Assembly (NCBI RefSeq): GCF_900103805.1
Contig: NZ_FNIB01000011.1
Location: forward strand, 40,010 to 104,009
Direction of reading: 5' to 3'
DNA: 64,000 bases
Origin: Cryobacterium flavum
GTDB lineage: Bacteria; Actinomycetota; Actinomycetes; Actinomycetales; Microbacteriaceae
Positions 41,683 to 50,746 of this stretch are shown piece by piece (the stretch's first letter is position 1; every line of letters begins with the position of its first letter). The notes beneath the pieces are model-generated. The model had not been told where the DNA came from. It was given only the letters and a program-made list of their open reading frames with translations, and did no database searches. Position numbers and translations under genes: made by a program.

Positions 41683-43286
41683 TAGAGCGGAATATTCCCG
41701 TGCTTCTTGGCAGGCAGAGTGGCCCGCTTGGTGCGCAGCGCGCGCAGCGCCTTGATGACCGATACCCGGGTTGCGGCCGGCTCAATGATGCCGTCGAGCT
41801 CCCCGCGCTCCGCGGCCAGAAACGGGCTCGCTACGTTGTAGGTGTACTCGTTGGCCAGGCGGGTGCGCACAGCGGCGACGTCTTCGCCGGCCTGCTCGGC
41901 CGCCTTGATCTCGGCGCGATAGAGAATGTTCACGGCACCCTGGCCGCCCATGACGGCGATCTCCGCGGTCGGCCAGGCCAGGTTGGTGTCGGCTCCAAGC
42001 TGCTTGGAACCCATCACGATGTACGCGCCGCCGTAGGCCTTGCGCAGGATGACGGTGACCAGCGGCACGGTGGCCTCCGCGTAGGCGTAAAGCAGTTTCG
42101 CCCCGCGACGGATGATGCCGGTCCATTCCTGGTCGGTACCGGGCAGAAAGCCGGGCACGTCCACGAGGGTGAGAATCGGGATGGAGAATGCGTCGCAGAA
42201 CCGCACAAAGCGGGAGGCCTTCTCGCCGGCCTCGATGTTCAGCGTGCCGGCCATGGCGTTGGGCTGGTTCGCCACGATGCCGATCGAGCGGCCCTCGACC
42301 CGGGCAAACCCCACGACGATGTTCGGAGCGTACAGCGGCTGCGTCTCGAGAAAGTCGCCGTTGTCGACGATGTGCTCGATGACCGTTTTCACGTCGTAGG
42401 GCTGGTTGGGCGAATCGGGGATGATCGTGTTGAGGCGACGGTCGGCATCCGTTGTTTCGAGCTCCACCTCGCTGTCGAACACGGGCAGCTCGGCCAGGTT
42501 GTTGTCGGGCAGATAGCTGAGCAGGGCGCGGGCGAAGTCGAGCGCGTCAGGCTCGTCGCTGGCGAGGTAGTGCGAGACGCCGGAGATCTTGTTGTGGGTG
42601 AGGGCGCCGCCGAGCTCTTCCATACCCACGTCTTCGCCGGTGACGGTCTTGATCACGTCGGGGCCGGTGACGAACATCTGACTGGTCTTGTCGACCATGA
42701 TCACGAAGTCGGTCAGCGCGGGGGAGTAGACCGCGCCACCGGCGGCCGGGCCGCAGATGATCGAGATCTGCGGAATGACACCGGATGCCGCCGTGTTGCG
42801 ACGAAAGATCTCGCCGTACTTGCCGAGGGCGACGACGCCCTCCTGGATGCGCGCTCCGCCGGAGTCGAGAATGCCGATGATCGGTACCCCGGTCTTCAGG
42901 GCGAGGTCCATCACCTTGATGATCTTCTCGCCGGCGACCTCGCCGAGCGAGCCGCCGAAGATGGTGAAGTCCTGGGAGTACACGGCCACCTGGCGGCCGT
43001 GGATGGTGCCGGTTCCGGTGACGACGGCGTCGCCGTACGGCCGCTTCTTCTCCATGCCGAAGGCCACGGTGCGGTGCCGCACGAACTCGTCGAGTTCCAC
43101 GAAGGACCCCTGGTCGAGCAGCAGGTCGACGCGCTCGCGGGCGGTCATCTTGCCCTTGGCGTGCTGCTTCGAGGTGGCGGTCGCCCCGCTGGCGGTCACG
43201 GCTTCGTGATAGCGCAGCTTGAGGTCGGCGAGTTTTCCCGCCGTCGTATACAGGTCCGGTGCCGCAGCGGGCGTCTTATCAGTCAC
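41682..43286 (-). CDS. accD: Acyl-CoA carboxylase beta subunit (carboxyltransferase)
   Basis: This subunit transfers carboxyl from biotin to acetyl- or propionyl-CoA. The 534 residues form two crotonase-fold halves: '[18 protein letters not shown]', '[18 protein letters not shown]', '[19 protein letters not shown]', '[15 protein letters not shown]', '[17 protein letters not shown]' and '[15 protein letters not shown]'. The chain is closest to propionyl-CoA carboxylase types (PccB/AccD5), but substrate range is not certain. It is divergent from birA. Confidence 0.93.
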   Translation of the reverse strand: MTDKTPAAAPDLYTTAGKLADLKLRYHEAVTASGATATSKQHAKGKMTARERVDLLLDQGSFVELDEFVRHRTVAFGMEKKRPYGDAVVTGTGTIHGRQVAVYSQDFTIFGGSLGEVAGEKIIKVMDLALKTGVPIIGILDSGGARIQEGVVALGKYGEIFRRNTAASGVIPQISIICGPAAGGAVYSPALTDFVIMVDKTSQMFVTGPDVIKTVTGEDVGMEELGGALTHNKISGVSHYLASDEPDALDFARALLSYLPDNNLAELPVFDSEVELETTDADRRLNTIIPDSPNQPYDVKTVIEHIVDNGDFLETQPLYAPNIVVGFARVEGRSIGIVANQPNAMAGTLNIEAGEKASRFVRFCDAFSIPILTLVDVPGFLPGTDQEWTGIIRRGAKLLYAYAEATVPLVTVILRKAYGGAYIVMGSKQLGADTNLAWPTAEIAVMGGQGAVNILYRAEIKAAEQAGEDVAAVRTRLANEYTYNVASPFLAAERGELDGIIEPAATRVSVIKALRALRTKRATLPAKKHGNIPL

Positions 43287-43433
43287 CGTTTTACTCTACC
43301 GGCACCCCCCGGGCGCTTTCCGTTGACGATATTCCACAACTTTGCGGCGCAACACTGGTCGTTTCCCCCTCTGGCCAAGCATTTCAGCCCGCATCGTGGC
43401 TCAATCGGCGACCTCTACCGCCCTCCCCGTTCA

Positions 43434-43508
43434 TAACTGCGGAGATCCTGGCCGAAATGACAAGGAATAACACATTTGGGGTCAGATTCGGCAGAATTAC
43501 CGCAGTTA
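43434..43508 (+). promoter_or_regulatory. Large imperfect inverted repeat upstream of birA
   Basis: TAACTGCGG (43434-43442) and CCGCAGTTA (43500-43508) are perfect complements. Inside them CTGGCCGAAATGAC and GTCAGATTCGGCAG pair imperfectly, leaving a 19-nt loop. It lies 22 bp before birA in the accD-birA divergent gap. It could be a leader hairpin or operator. Confidence 0.45.
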
Positions 43509-43529
43509 CGTTTGAAGGAGAGAGTAGCC

Positions 43530-44354
43530 ATGGAGTTTTCGCTCAGCCGCACCGAGGTCACCCGGTTCGAGTACCGGTCCGAGGCCGCCTCCACCAACGA
43601 TGTGCTCAAAGAACTCGCCACAACGGATGCCGCCGCCTGGCCCGATTTCTCGGCCCTCGTCACCGACAACCAGACTCAGGGGCGTGGCCGGCTCGGTCGC
43701 GTCTGGCTGGCCCCGACCGGCAAAGCCCTGGCCATCTCGGTGCTGATCCGACCCCAGTTACCGCCGGCGACCCTCGGCTGGTTCCCGCTCCTGGCCGGCG
43801 CCGCCATGACCCGTGCCGTCAAAAACGTGGTGGAAAAAAGCATGAAGCCCGTCGAAGGCGTCAAAGAGGCCGAGGATCCCCGCCACGACGTGACCCTGAA
43901 ATGGCCCAATGACGTGCTCATCGACGGCTACAAGGTGTGCGGAATCCTCTGCGAACTGCTGCCCGACGGCACAGGCATCATCATCGGCGCCGGCCTCAAC
44001 CTCTCGCTCGACGAGCACGACCTGCCCACCCTCACCTCCACCTCGCTGCTGCTGGTTACCCGCACCGCGCCCGACCCCGACGCGGTACTCGCCGCCTACC
44101 TGCACGAGCTCGCCACGCTGTACCGAGCCTTCCTGAAGGCCAACGGCGACGCCCAACACAGCGGACTGCATCAGCAAGTCGAAGAACTGTGCGGCACACT
44201 CGGCAGCGCAGTACGGGTGGAACTGCCCGGCGGCACCGACCTGGTCGGCACCGCCACCGGCATCGACGCCGAGGGAAGGCTGCGCGTCGTCAACCAGGTC
44301 GATGGCGAAGAACGGTCTGTCGCCGCCGGCGATGTCACCCACCTGAGGTATTAA
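43530..44354 (+). CDS. birA: Biotin-[acetyl-CoA-carboxylase] ligase
   Basis: This ligase attaches biotin to the carrier domain of AccA3. The 274 residues show the biotin-binding loop 'QGRGRLGRVWLAPTGKAL', 'LKWPNDVLIDGYKVCGILCE' and a C-terminal SH3-like domain ('LPGGTDLVGTATGIDAEGRL'). There is no N-terminal winged helix, so unlike E. coli BirA it is a group I ligase and not a repressor. GAAGGAG precedes the ATG at 43530. An unusual insert of charged residues ('KSMKPVEGVKEAEDPRH') sits before the catalytic Lys region. Confidence 0.92.
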   Translation: MEFSLSRTEVTRFEYRSEAASTNDVLKELATTDAAAWPDFSALVTDNQTQGRGRLGRVWLAPTGKALAISVLIRPQLPPATLGWFPLLAGAAMTRAVKNVVEKSMKPVEGVKEAEDPRHDVTLKWPNDVLIDGYKVCGILCELLPDGTGIIIGAGLNLSLDEHDLPTLTSTSLLLVTRTAPDPDAVLAAYLHELATLYRAFLKANGDAQHSGLHQQVEELCGTLGSAVRVELPGGTDLVGTATGIDAEGRLRVVNQVDGEERSVAAGDVTHLRY

Positions 44355-44362
44355 TAGAAGTA

Positions 44363-44938
44363 ATGAAAGCCAAGAAGACAGAGCCCAACGAGACCGAACC
44401 CTCCGGCTACGCCCGCGAGAGCCGGCCCGAGAAGGTCGTTGCCCGCCTGCGCCCGCACGCCCGGGTGCTGGCCTGGCCCACCCTGCTCTTGTTCGCCCTG
44501 GCCGGCGGCACCGGCTACTTCTTCGGCAACCTGCCCGAGCCGTGGCAGAACGCCGCCCTGCTCGCCGGTGCCATCCTGCTGGCGCTGCTCGGCTGGCTGC
44601 TGCCGCTCGCCGCCTGGCTCACCAAGCGCTACACGATCACCACCCGCCGCATCATCTTTCGCCACGGGTTCTTCGTGCGCATCCGGCAAGAGCTGCTGCA
44701 CAGCCGCGGCTACGACGTGAGTGTGCGGCAGAACTGGCTGCAGGCCGGGTTCCACTCGGGCACGGTGCTCATAAATTCGGGGCTGGAGCATCCGCTTGTG
44801 TTGAAAGACTTGCCCAACGTCGACCTCGTGCAGAGCACGCTGCACGACCTCATGGAGCAGGCCAGCACGGTCATGGGTTCCCGCCGGCAGGAGCAGTCGG
44901 CGCTCTCCGAAGAGTCAGCGTTCTGGGGTCGCCGCTAG
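44363..44938 (+). CDS. PH-domain (bPH_2/DUF304) membrane protein
   Basis: The 191 residues have a basic N-terminus, two membrane helices (about 38-85, 'WPTLLLFALAGGTGYFFG', 'LLAGAILLALLGWLLPL') and a bacterial PH-like domain with the signature 'TKRYTITTRRIIFRHGFFVR' and 'DVSVRQNWLQ'. Its start is 9 bp after birA. The same pair is found in mycobacteria. Function is unknown. The last 24 bp overlap the convergent GtrA gene. Confidence 0.85.
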   Translation: MKAKKTEPNETEPSGYARESRPEKVVARLRPHARVLAWPTLLLFALAGGTGYFFGNLPEPWQNAALLAGAILLALLGWLLPLAAWLTKRYTITTRRIIFRHGFFVRIRQELLHSRGYDVSVRQNWLQAGFHSGTVLINSGLEHPLVLKDLPNVDLVQSTLHDLMEQASTVMGSRRQEQSALSEESAFWGRR

Positions 44939-45445
44939 CCGAATAGCCCCGGTGCGGGTACTGACCACGGCGATACCAACGGATGCCGGCGCCCCGCTCC
45001 GACTCGGCGCGAACACCCAGTAGCGGTACAGCGCGAAACGAAACACCGCGCCGAGAATTAGGCCAACGACGTTGCCCGAGATGTTGTCGGCGAGAACGCT
45101 GGTGTAGCCGAGCACGTAGTGGCTGAACCAGAGGCAGCCGATGCCGATGCCCATGCCCACGAGGCTCACCGCGAGAAACTCCAGGCCCTCGCGAGCCGTG
45201 TGGTCCTGCCGGTTTTTGCTGAAGGTCCAGTAGCGGTTGCCTAGCCAGTTCACCAGAATGGCGAGCACGGTCGAGATGACCTTGGCGTAGATGGGGCCGG
45301 CGTGTACGTCGGCGGAATCCAGCACGGTGGTGCGCAGCAGGTTGAACACCGTGAAGTCCACCACGAAGCCCAGTGCACCGACGGCGCCGAACTTGAGGCC
45401 CTGACTCAGAAAGCTGAGCAGGCGCTGCTTCAGGGTGATCGACAT
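44915..45445 (-). CDS. GtrA family membrane protein
   Basis: A small four-helix membrane protein (176 aa) related to GtrA, which is linked to flipping or transfer of polyprenyl-linked sugars. Motifs are 'LKFGAVGALGFVVDFTVFNLL', 'ISTVLAILVNWLGNRYWTFS' and 'NISGNVVGLILGAVFRFALYRYWVF'. I chose the ATG at 45445; an in-frame GTG at 45475 is an alternative. It precedes purK, as in mycobacteria. A second GtrA lies at 50331. Confidence 0.85.
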   Translation of the reverse strand: MSITLKQRLLSFLSQGLKFGAVGALGFVVDFTVFNLLRTTVLDSADVHAGPIYAKVISTVLAILVNWLGNRYWTFSKNRQDHTAREGLEFLAVSLVGMGIGIGCLWFSHYVLGYTSVLADNISGNVVGLILGAVFRFALYRYWVFAPSRSGAPASVGIAVVSTRTGAIRLAATPER

Positions 45446-45576
45446 GCGTCCGTCCGACGTTCGGTAAAGTGGCACTAGGAAAGCATTGAAGTCTCGCAGT
45501 CTACGGCGTGTTGAAATTGCCTGGCTGGGTATTCCCGTTCGTTTAGCTGAACGCTTGCATAGAAAATGGTGAACAA

Positions 45577-46713
45577 ATGGCTTTAACCGTCGGTGTGATT
45601 GGCGCAGGCCAGCTGGCCCGCATGATGATCCCCGCGGCCGTGAACCTCGGCATCGAGCTCAAGGTTCTCGCTGAAGCCGATGGCATGTCCGCCGAACTCG
45701 CCGCGGTCCGCGTGGGCGACTACCGCGACCTGGCCACCGTGCTCGCCTTCGCCAAGACCGTCGACGTGATCACCTTCGATCACGAACACGTGCCGCAGGA
45801 GATTCTGCGCGAGCTCGTGCGCGAGGGCGTCAGGGTGCACCCCGGCCCCGACGCCCTGCTCTACGCGCAGGACAAGCTGCTCATGCGCGAGAAACTCGCC
45901 GAACTGGGCCTGCCCGTGCCGGACTGGGCCCGCATCACTGACGTGGCCGGCCTCGCTGACTTTTTGAAGGACCACGGCGGCCGCGCCGTCGTGAAGACCG
46001 CCCGCGGCGGCTACGACGGCAAGGGCGTGCGCGTGGTCAGTCACGAACACGACGTTGACGACTGGTTTCAGGCGCTCGCCGAAGACGGCAACGGCGGTGC
46101 CCTGCTGGTCGAAGAGCTCGTGCACTTCAGCCGCGAGCTCGCCCAGGTGGTCGCCCGCCGCCCCAGCGGCGAGATCGCCGTCTGGCCGGTCGTGGAGACC
46201 GTGCAGAAAGACGGCGTCTGCGCCGAGGTCATCGCTCCGGCCCCCCAGTCCATGGGGCGTCTCGCCGACGTCGCCACCGACATCGCCGTTGCCGTGGCCG
46301 AGGGCATCGGCGTCACCGGGGTGCTCGCCGTCGAGCTGTTCCAGACCACGGATGAGCGCCTCCTCATCAACGAGCTGGCGATGCGCCCGCACAATAGTGG
46401 TCACTGGTCGATCGAGGGTTCGACCACGAGCCAGTTCGAGCAGCACCTCCGCGCTGTGCTTGACTTGCCGCTCGGAGCGACCGGCGCCCGGGACCCGTGG
46501 ACGGTGATGGTGAACATCTTTGGTGGACCCGCGTCAGGCTCGCTGGGTGATCGTTATGGGAGCGCTCTCGCGGAGCATCCGCTTGTAAAGGTGCACAACT
46601 ACGGCAAGGCATCGAGGCCCGGCCGCAAGGTGGGCCACGTGACGGCGGGCGGCGACGATCTCGATGAAGTTGCCTATCAGGCGCGCGCCACTGCACAAAT
46701 CTTTCAGGACTGA
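45577..46713 (+). CDS. purK: 5-(carboxyamino)imidazole ribonucleotide synthase
   Basis: This ATP-grasp enzyme carboxylates AIR to N5-CAIR in purine synthesis. The 378 residues begin '[21 protein letters not shown]' and contain '[13 protein letters not shown]', '[17 protein letters not shown]', and '[37 protein letters not shown]' (the metal/ATP part, cited in part). It is followed by purE 17 bp later. Confidence 0.95.
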   Translation: MALTVGVIGAGQLARMMIPAAVNLGIELKVLAEADGMSAELAAVRVGDYRDLATVLAFAKTVDVITFDHEHVPQEILRELVREGVRVHPGPDALLYAQDKLLMREKLAELGLPVPDWARITDVAGLADFLKDHGGRAVVKTARGGYDGKGVRVVSHEHDVDDWFQALAEDGNGGALLVEELVHFSRELAQVVARRPSGEIAVWPVVETVQKDGVCAEVIAPAPQSMGRLADVATDIAVAVAEGIGVTGVLAVELFQTTDERLLINELAMRPHNSGHWSIEGSTTSQFEQHLRAVLDLPLGATGARDPWTVMVNIFGGPASGSLGDRYGSALAEHPLVKVHNYGKASRPGRKVGHVTAGGDDLDEVAYQARATAQIFQD

Positions 46714-46717
46714 GCCA

Positions 46718-46723
46718 TAGGAT
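46718..46723 (+). promoter_or_regulatory. Leaderless-type -10 element for purE
   Basis: TAGGAT, 7 nt, then GTG at 46731, in the 17-bp purK-purE gap. No ribosome-binding site is seen. purE may thus be made from its own leaderless transcript as well as by read-through. Confidence 0.5.
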
Positions 46724-46730
46724 CATCTGC

Positions 46731-47264
46731 GTGCCAGATAACACCGAGACATCCACTGTGCCTACTGACGGCAGCAAGCCTATCGTCGGCCTGGTCATGG
46801 GCAGCGACTCCGACTTCACCGTCATGAGCGCTGCAGCGCAAACCCTGAAGGACTTCGGGGTCGCGCACGAGGTGCAGGTTGTCTCGGCACACCGCACCCC
46901 AGAGCGGATGCTCGACTACGGCCGCACCGCGCAGGCCCGCGGCCTCAAGGTGATCATCGCCGGAGCCGGGGGAGCCGCGCACCTGCCCGGCATGCTCGCC
47001 GCCATGACCACGCTGCCCGTGGTGGGCGTGCCCGTTCCTCTCGGGCTGCTCGACGGCCTCGACTCGCTGCTGTCGATCGTGCAGATGCCGGCCGGCGTTC
47101 CGGTCGCAACCGTGTCGATCGGCGGAGCGAAGAACGCCGCGCTGATCGCGATCAAGATTCTGGCCACGAGCGACGACGCGCTGCGCGTGAAGCTCGAAGA
47201 CTATTCGGTACAGCTTGCAGATCTGGTTGAGCAGAAGAACCGGGACCTCCAAGAGCGATTATGA
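46731..47264 (+). CDS. purE: N5-carboxyaminoimidazole ribonucleotide mutase
   Basis: This enzyme converts N5-CAIR to CAIR, the step after PurK. The 177 residues of class I PurE show '[17 protein letters not shown]', '[12 protein letters not shown]', '[16 protein letters not shown]' and '[45 protein letters not shown]' (in part). The GTG start fits the leaderless element; the end overlaps the LCP gene by 4 bp. Confidence 0.95.
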   Translation: MPDNTETSTVPTDGSKPIVGLVMGSDSDFTVMSAAAQTLKDFGVAHEVQVVSAHRTPERMLDYGRTAQARGLKVIIAGAGGAAHLPGMLAAMTTLPVVGVPVPLGLLDGLDSLLSIVQMPAGVPVATVSIGGAKNAALIAIKILATSDDALRVKLEDYSVQLADLVEQKNRDLQERL

Positions 47265-48625
47265 GTAGTGTTTCCGACCCGATCCGGCACCCGAATTCCG
47301 GCTCCGCACGCATTATGACGACGCGTGCGTGGTGGCTTGTCGTACTCAATTTCGTTCTGCCCGGTTCGGCGCAGGTGCTGGCCGGCAACCGTCGGCTCGG
47401 CCGGTTCGGCCTCGGTGCCACCCTCACCCTGGTGGCCGTGGCCATCATCGCCGGCGCCGTCTATCTGTTCTGGCCCGAAGTGCTGCTCACGGTGTTCACG
47501 AGCACGATCGGCCTCTGGGTCGCCGCCGCAGTGCTCGCGTTCTACGCGGTCACCTGGCTCGTGCTCACCGTCAACACCCTCAGCCTGATCAACCTGATCA
47601 AGGCGGCGCCCGGTGCCCGCCCGCTCATCGCGGCGTTCTCCGCCGCGCTCATGGTTATCGTCTGCGGCACAGCCGGCTACGGCGCCTTCGTCGCCACCTC
47701 GGCCAGCGGCTTTCTCTCCTCCGTCTTCGTCGCGGGCCCGAGCCAACCGCCGGTCGACGGCCGTTACAACATTCTGCTGCTCGGCGGCGATGCCGGTGCC
47801 GACCGTGAGGGCCTCCGCCCCGACAGCATCTCAGTGGTCAGTATCGACGCCACAACCGGCCAGGCCACGACCATCAGCCTGCCGCGCAACCTCGAGAACG
47901 CGCCGTTCTCGGCCGGATCCTCCCTCGGCGCCCTCTACCCCGAGGGCTACGGCTCGATCGACGGATGCGACGTCTCGGCCTGCATGCTCAACTCCATCTT
48001 CACCGAGGCCGAGTTGAAACGCCCGGAATACTACCCCAACGCCACGGCGGAGGGCAGCTCTCCGGGAATTCAGGCCACGCTCGAGGCCGCACAGGGCATC
48101 ACCGGACTCACCATCCAGTACTTCGTACTCATTGACATGCAGGGCTTCTCCGACCTCATCGATGCCCTCGGCGGCGTCGACATCAACGTAAAGAACCGCG
48201 TTCCGGTGCACACCGACGAGACCTTCAGCAAGGTGCTGTTCTGGTTTGAGCCCGGCATGCAGCACATGGATGGCTACCACGCCCTCTGGTTTGCCCGCTC
48301 CCGCCACGGCACGAGTGACTACGACCGCATGCAGCGCCAGACTCAGATGCAGGAGGCCCTGCTCGCGCAGGCCAGCCCGGCGAACGTGCTCTCCAAGTTC
48401 CAGGGAGTGGCCGCTGCCGGCACGCGCGTCGTCAAGACCGACGTGCCGCAGGGCATGCTCGGCTACTTCGTGAACCTGGCCAGCAAAACCAAAGAACTGC
48501 CGGTCATCTCGGTGCCGTTGATTCCCGAGAACGGCGTCGACCCCGAAAACCCCGACTACGCGGCCATTAAGGCCATGATCGCCGCGGCACTGGCCCCCGC
48601 GCCCACCGCCACGCCCGCCCCGTAG
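47261..48625 (+). CDS. LytR-CpsA-Psr (LCP) family cell-wall polymer ligase
   Basis: This membrane enzyme transfers undecaprenyl-linked polymers to peptidoglycan. In the 454 residues the first part has about four membrane helices ('[20 protein letters not shown]', two central helices, and '[20 protein letters not shown]'). Then comes the extracytoplasmic LCP domain ('[27 protein letters not shown]', '[12 protein letters not shown]', '[20 protein letters not shown]', '[20 protein letters not shown]', each in part). A Thr/Ala/Pro tail ends it. It is coupled to purE, and close to the polysaccharide cluster it would serve. Confidence 0.92.
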   Translation: MSSVSDPIRHPNSGSARIMTTRAWWLVVLNFVLPGSAQVLAGNRRLGRFGLGATLTLVAVAIIAGAVYLFWPEVLLTVFTSTIGLWVAAAVLAFYAVTWLVLTVNTLSLINLIKAAPGARPLIAAFSAALMVIVCGTAGYGAFVATSASGFLSSVFVAGPSQPPVDGRYNILLLGGDAGADREGLRPDSISVVSIDATTGQATTISLPRNLENAPFSAGSSLGALYPEGYGSIDGCDVSACMLNSIFTEAELKRPEYYPNATAEGSSPGIQATLEAAQGITGLTIQYFVLIDMQGFSDLIDALGGVDINVKNRVPVHTDETFSKVLFWFEPGMQHMDGYHALWFARSRHGTSDYDRMQRQTQMQEALLAQASPANVLSKFQGVAAAGTRVVKTDVPQGMLGYFVNLASKTKELPVISVPLIPENGVDPENPDYAAIKAMIAAALAPAPTATPAP

Positions 48626-48632
48626 CCCTTCG

Positions 48633-49901
48633 TTACCAACCGCGTTCGCGCGCAAGTGTGAAGATCGATTTTGACACCGTCGTCGCGAATCCCTGTTCCT
48701 CCGAGCCACCACTGACGCTCCCGGCGGCATCCGCGAATGCGCCGGCAACATTGCCGCGTATGTAGCGAACACGCTCTTCAGCGTAATCTGCAGGGATCTG
48801 CAGTTTCGCGGCCACCGCGAGAAAGTCCTGAAGCCCGATGGCGTTCATGCGATACTCGTCACCGACCTTCATCGCCGAGCGAAGCGCACCAGTCGCCGGA
48901 TACGGCGCATGCGTACCGAGGTCATAAAGCGGGGCGAGCACAGCGCGGTCGCCACGCAAGAGAATCGAAATGTTCTTTGCATGCGCGTCGGTGCAAGCGG
49001 CCGAAACGTTGAACACGAGGGAATCAAAGAACCGCTTCTGGCTTGCCTCCCGATCGTTTAAGGGCAATCGGCCGAGCAATTGAGCGATGGTGCCAACGCC
49101 CGGGCCGCCGTCCTGCTGATACTTGAGGTCTGGTGGAACGCTTAGAGCCTGGCAGAGGTCTTCCTGATGTAGCCGTGCCCATCGTCCGTCGAATTGTCGT
49201 CGGTCGTATCGGCGGGAGACAAAGACGCGATCGCCCTGCTCCGTCGTCGTGAGCTCGTGGTCGGCGACGTTGAGCCCCAGAAGCCGGGCCGCGCGCATCG
49301 TCACATACTCGTTCACGTCATGATTGGAATACGGCGCGATGGCCGGTTTCAGAATGTGCGTGGTCGGCGTGGAATCGTTGGGCACGCCCCACCCGCCATC
49401 ATCGAATCGGAATAGGGCAACCTTGGGCTGCGCGCCAGGCAAACTCCACCGCGCGTCGTCGCCGCGCTGTCCCCAGGTATCGGAGTGCTGAACGATGTCT
49501 TTGATGAGGCTACTGAATTCATCATCGGAAAGTCGTTCGACATCTCCCTGTCGCGTGGCGGCATCGGTCGAGGTCTCATCGGGCGGCAGAATCTGTACGG
49601 CTCCCGCGGCATCCCGGCCGACGTGCGCCAACAGCCCGAAAGCGTTTCGAGCGGATGTTTGATACGTTGCAGCTAGCTCAGCAAGCTTGGTCGGGCTGTC
49701 GGTCAAAAGGCCCTGCAGGAAGGCCGTGACGACCCGCGATGGGTGCTCGCGCCTTGCCAGCGGCATGGAAAGCGATAAGGGCGTCGACCGACTATCCAAC
49801 CGGTATCGTTCGTCGTAGGCAAAGGTGGTTTTGCCCTGTTTGGTTTGGGCGAGCGTGCCGACGCGCTCGCCGTCGAGGTAGACGTAGAGTTCGGAGTTCA
49901 C
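48633..49901 (-). CDS. hipA: HipA-family serine/threonine kinase toxin
   Basis: This is the predicted kinase toxin of a type II toxin-antitoxin pair. The 422 residues start 'ELYVYLDGERVGTL' (N-terminal subdomain 1). They contain 'WSLPGAQPKVALF', 'THILKPA' (ATP lysine region), the catalytic loop 'TDAHAKNISILL' and 'LAPLYDLGTHAPYP' (metal-binding Asp of the DxG-like motif). GTG at 49901 is only 3 bp downstream of the hipB stop. It is somewhat less GC-rich than its neighbours, which suggests acquisition. Confidence 0.9.
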   Translation of the reverse strand: MNSELYVYLDGERVGTLAQTKQGKTTFAYDERYRLDSRSTPLSLSMPLARREHPSRVVTAFLQGLLTDSPTKLAELAATYQTSARNAFGLLAHVGRDAAGAVQILPPDETSTDAATRQGDVERLSDDEFSSLIKDIVQHSDTWGQRGDDARWSLPGAQPKVALFRFDDGGWGVPNDSTPTTHILKPAIAPYSNHDVNEYVTMRAARLLGLNVADHELTTTEQGDRVFVSRRYDRRQFDGRWARLHQEDLCQALSVPPDLKYQQDGGPGVGTIAQLLGRLPLNDREASQKRFFDSLVFNVSAACTDAHAKNISILLRGDRAVLAPLYDLGTHAPYPATGALRSAMKVGDEYRMNAIGLQDFLAVAAKLQIPADYAEERVRYIRGNVAGAFADAAGSVSGGSEEQGFATTVSKSIFTLARERGW

Positions 49902-49904
49902 CGG

Positions 49905-50165
49905 TCATCGCCCCAGATCGGCAAAGACATCGTCAAGCACATTGTGCGGGTCCGGGGCTCGATCGCTGACATCCAGGGCGAGCTGCAGCACCTGAAGCAC
50001 GTCAAAAACGCGAAAAAGTGATACGCCCACCTTCGCGGATTCAAAGTTGACGAGCCATTCACGAGAGACTTTTGCGCGGTCGGCTACTTGCTGTTGAGTA
50101 AGTCCCAAGGCCTCGCGTTTCGCGCGCGCCAGCGCACCAAGATCTTGTGCGGAACGTGTATACAC
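49905..50165 (-). CDS. hipB: HipB-like XRE antitoxin/repressor
   Basis: The 86 residues hold an XRE helix-turn-helix ('LGALARAKREALGLTQQQVADRAKVSREWL', in part) with a short C-terminal tail ('DPHNVLDDVFADLGR'). HipB binds HipA and represses the operon. The GTG at 50165 has GGAGG 5-9 bp upstream, and this places the three palindromes at 50179-50246 in front of the gene. An earlier ATG in the same frame lies inside those palindromes and is rejected. Confidence 0.88.
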   Translation of the reverse strand: MYTRSAQDLGALARAKREALGLTQQQVADRAKVSREWLVNFESAKVGVSLFRVFDVLQVLQLALDVSDRAPDPHNVLDDVFADLGR

Positions 50166-50178
50166 TTTAGCCTCCAAG

Positions 50179-50246
50179 GTGGATGATCGTCCACAGTTTC
50201 CATTATGGATGATCATCCACAATCCAGCAAGTGCATGATCGTGCAC
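50179..50246 (-). promoter_or_regulatory. Three phased operator palindromes of hipBA
   Basis: GTGGATGATCGTCCAC (50179-50194), ATGGATGATCATCCAC (50205-50220) and GTGCATGATCGTGCAC (50231-50246). Centres are at 50186.5, 50212.5 and 50238.5, i.e. exactly 26 bp apart, with TGATC in each core. They lie directly upstream of hipB and fit cooperative binding of HipB dimers. Confidence 0.75.
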
Positions 50247-50330
50247 ATGCTCTCCAGAACAGCAACCCACATCGCGAAGCGGCCACCTACGAGTGGGTCA
50301 CCCATCGGCGATCGGCGGCTAACCCTCGCT

Positions 50331-50744
50331 TCACTCACCACTGCGGCGAAACGAGAACTTCTTGTGCCCGAAGAAGCTCAGCAACGTCGTGACCAGGAGA
50401 ATGAACAGCTGGGCGAGCAGCGGCGGCACCAGCACGACTTCAACCAGCAGCGGCAGCGCGGCCGCATTGATACCGATCGCCACCAGGTACACGCTCACGA
50501 ACCGGGCGAAATCCCGCAGCACGTGCCCGTGCACCACGAACACGAACCGTCGGTACAACACGAACGCCAGGGTGATACCGACCACGTAGGAGAGCGCGAG
50601 GCTGATCAGGTAGCCGAGGTAGACATCCGCGAACACCCACAGGGTGAAAAAAGAGAAGACCAGGTACCCGACCGCCGTGTTCGTGGCGCCGACCACGAGA
50701 AACCGAACGCGCTGGTCGCGCACAAATCCCAGAAAGCTAGCCAT
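50331..50744 (-). CDS. GtrA family membrane protein (second copy)
   Basis: The 137 residues have four membrane helices: 'RFLVVGATNTAVGYLVFSFF', 'GYLISLALSYVVGITLAFVLYR', 'RFVSVYLVAIGINAAALPLL' and 'LAQLFILLVTTLLSFFGHKKF', in part. It is a distinct paralogue of the 44915 gene. The ATG at 50744 is two bases after the stop of the glycosyltransferase gene, so it belongs to the rml-linked operon. Likely role is lipid-linked sugar handling in surface polysaccharide synthesis. Confidence 0.85.
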   Translation of the reverse strand: MASFLGFVRDQRVRFLVVGATNTAVGYLVFSFFTLWVFADVYLGYLISLALSYVVGITLAFVLYRRFVFVVHGHVLRDFARFVSVYLVAIGINAAALPLLVEVVLVPPLLAQLFILLVTTLLSFFGHKKFSFRRSGE

Positions 50745-50746
50745 GG

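Noticed and set aside
48633..50270. Prophage or integrative element around hipBA
   Set aside because: No integrase, attachment-site duplication or phage gene is seen; only a compact toxin-antitoxin pair.
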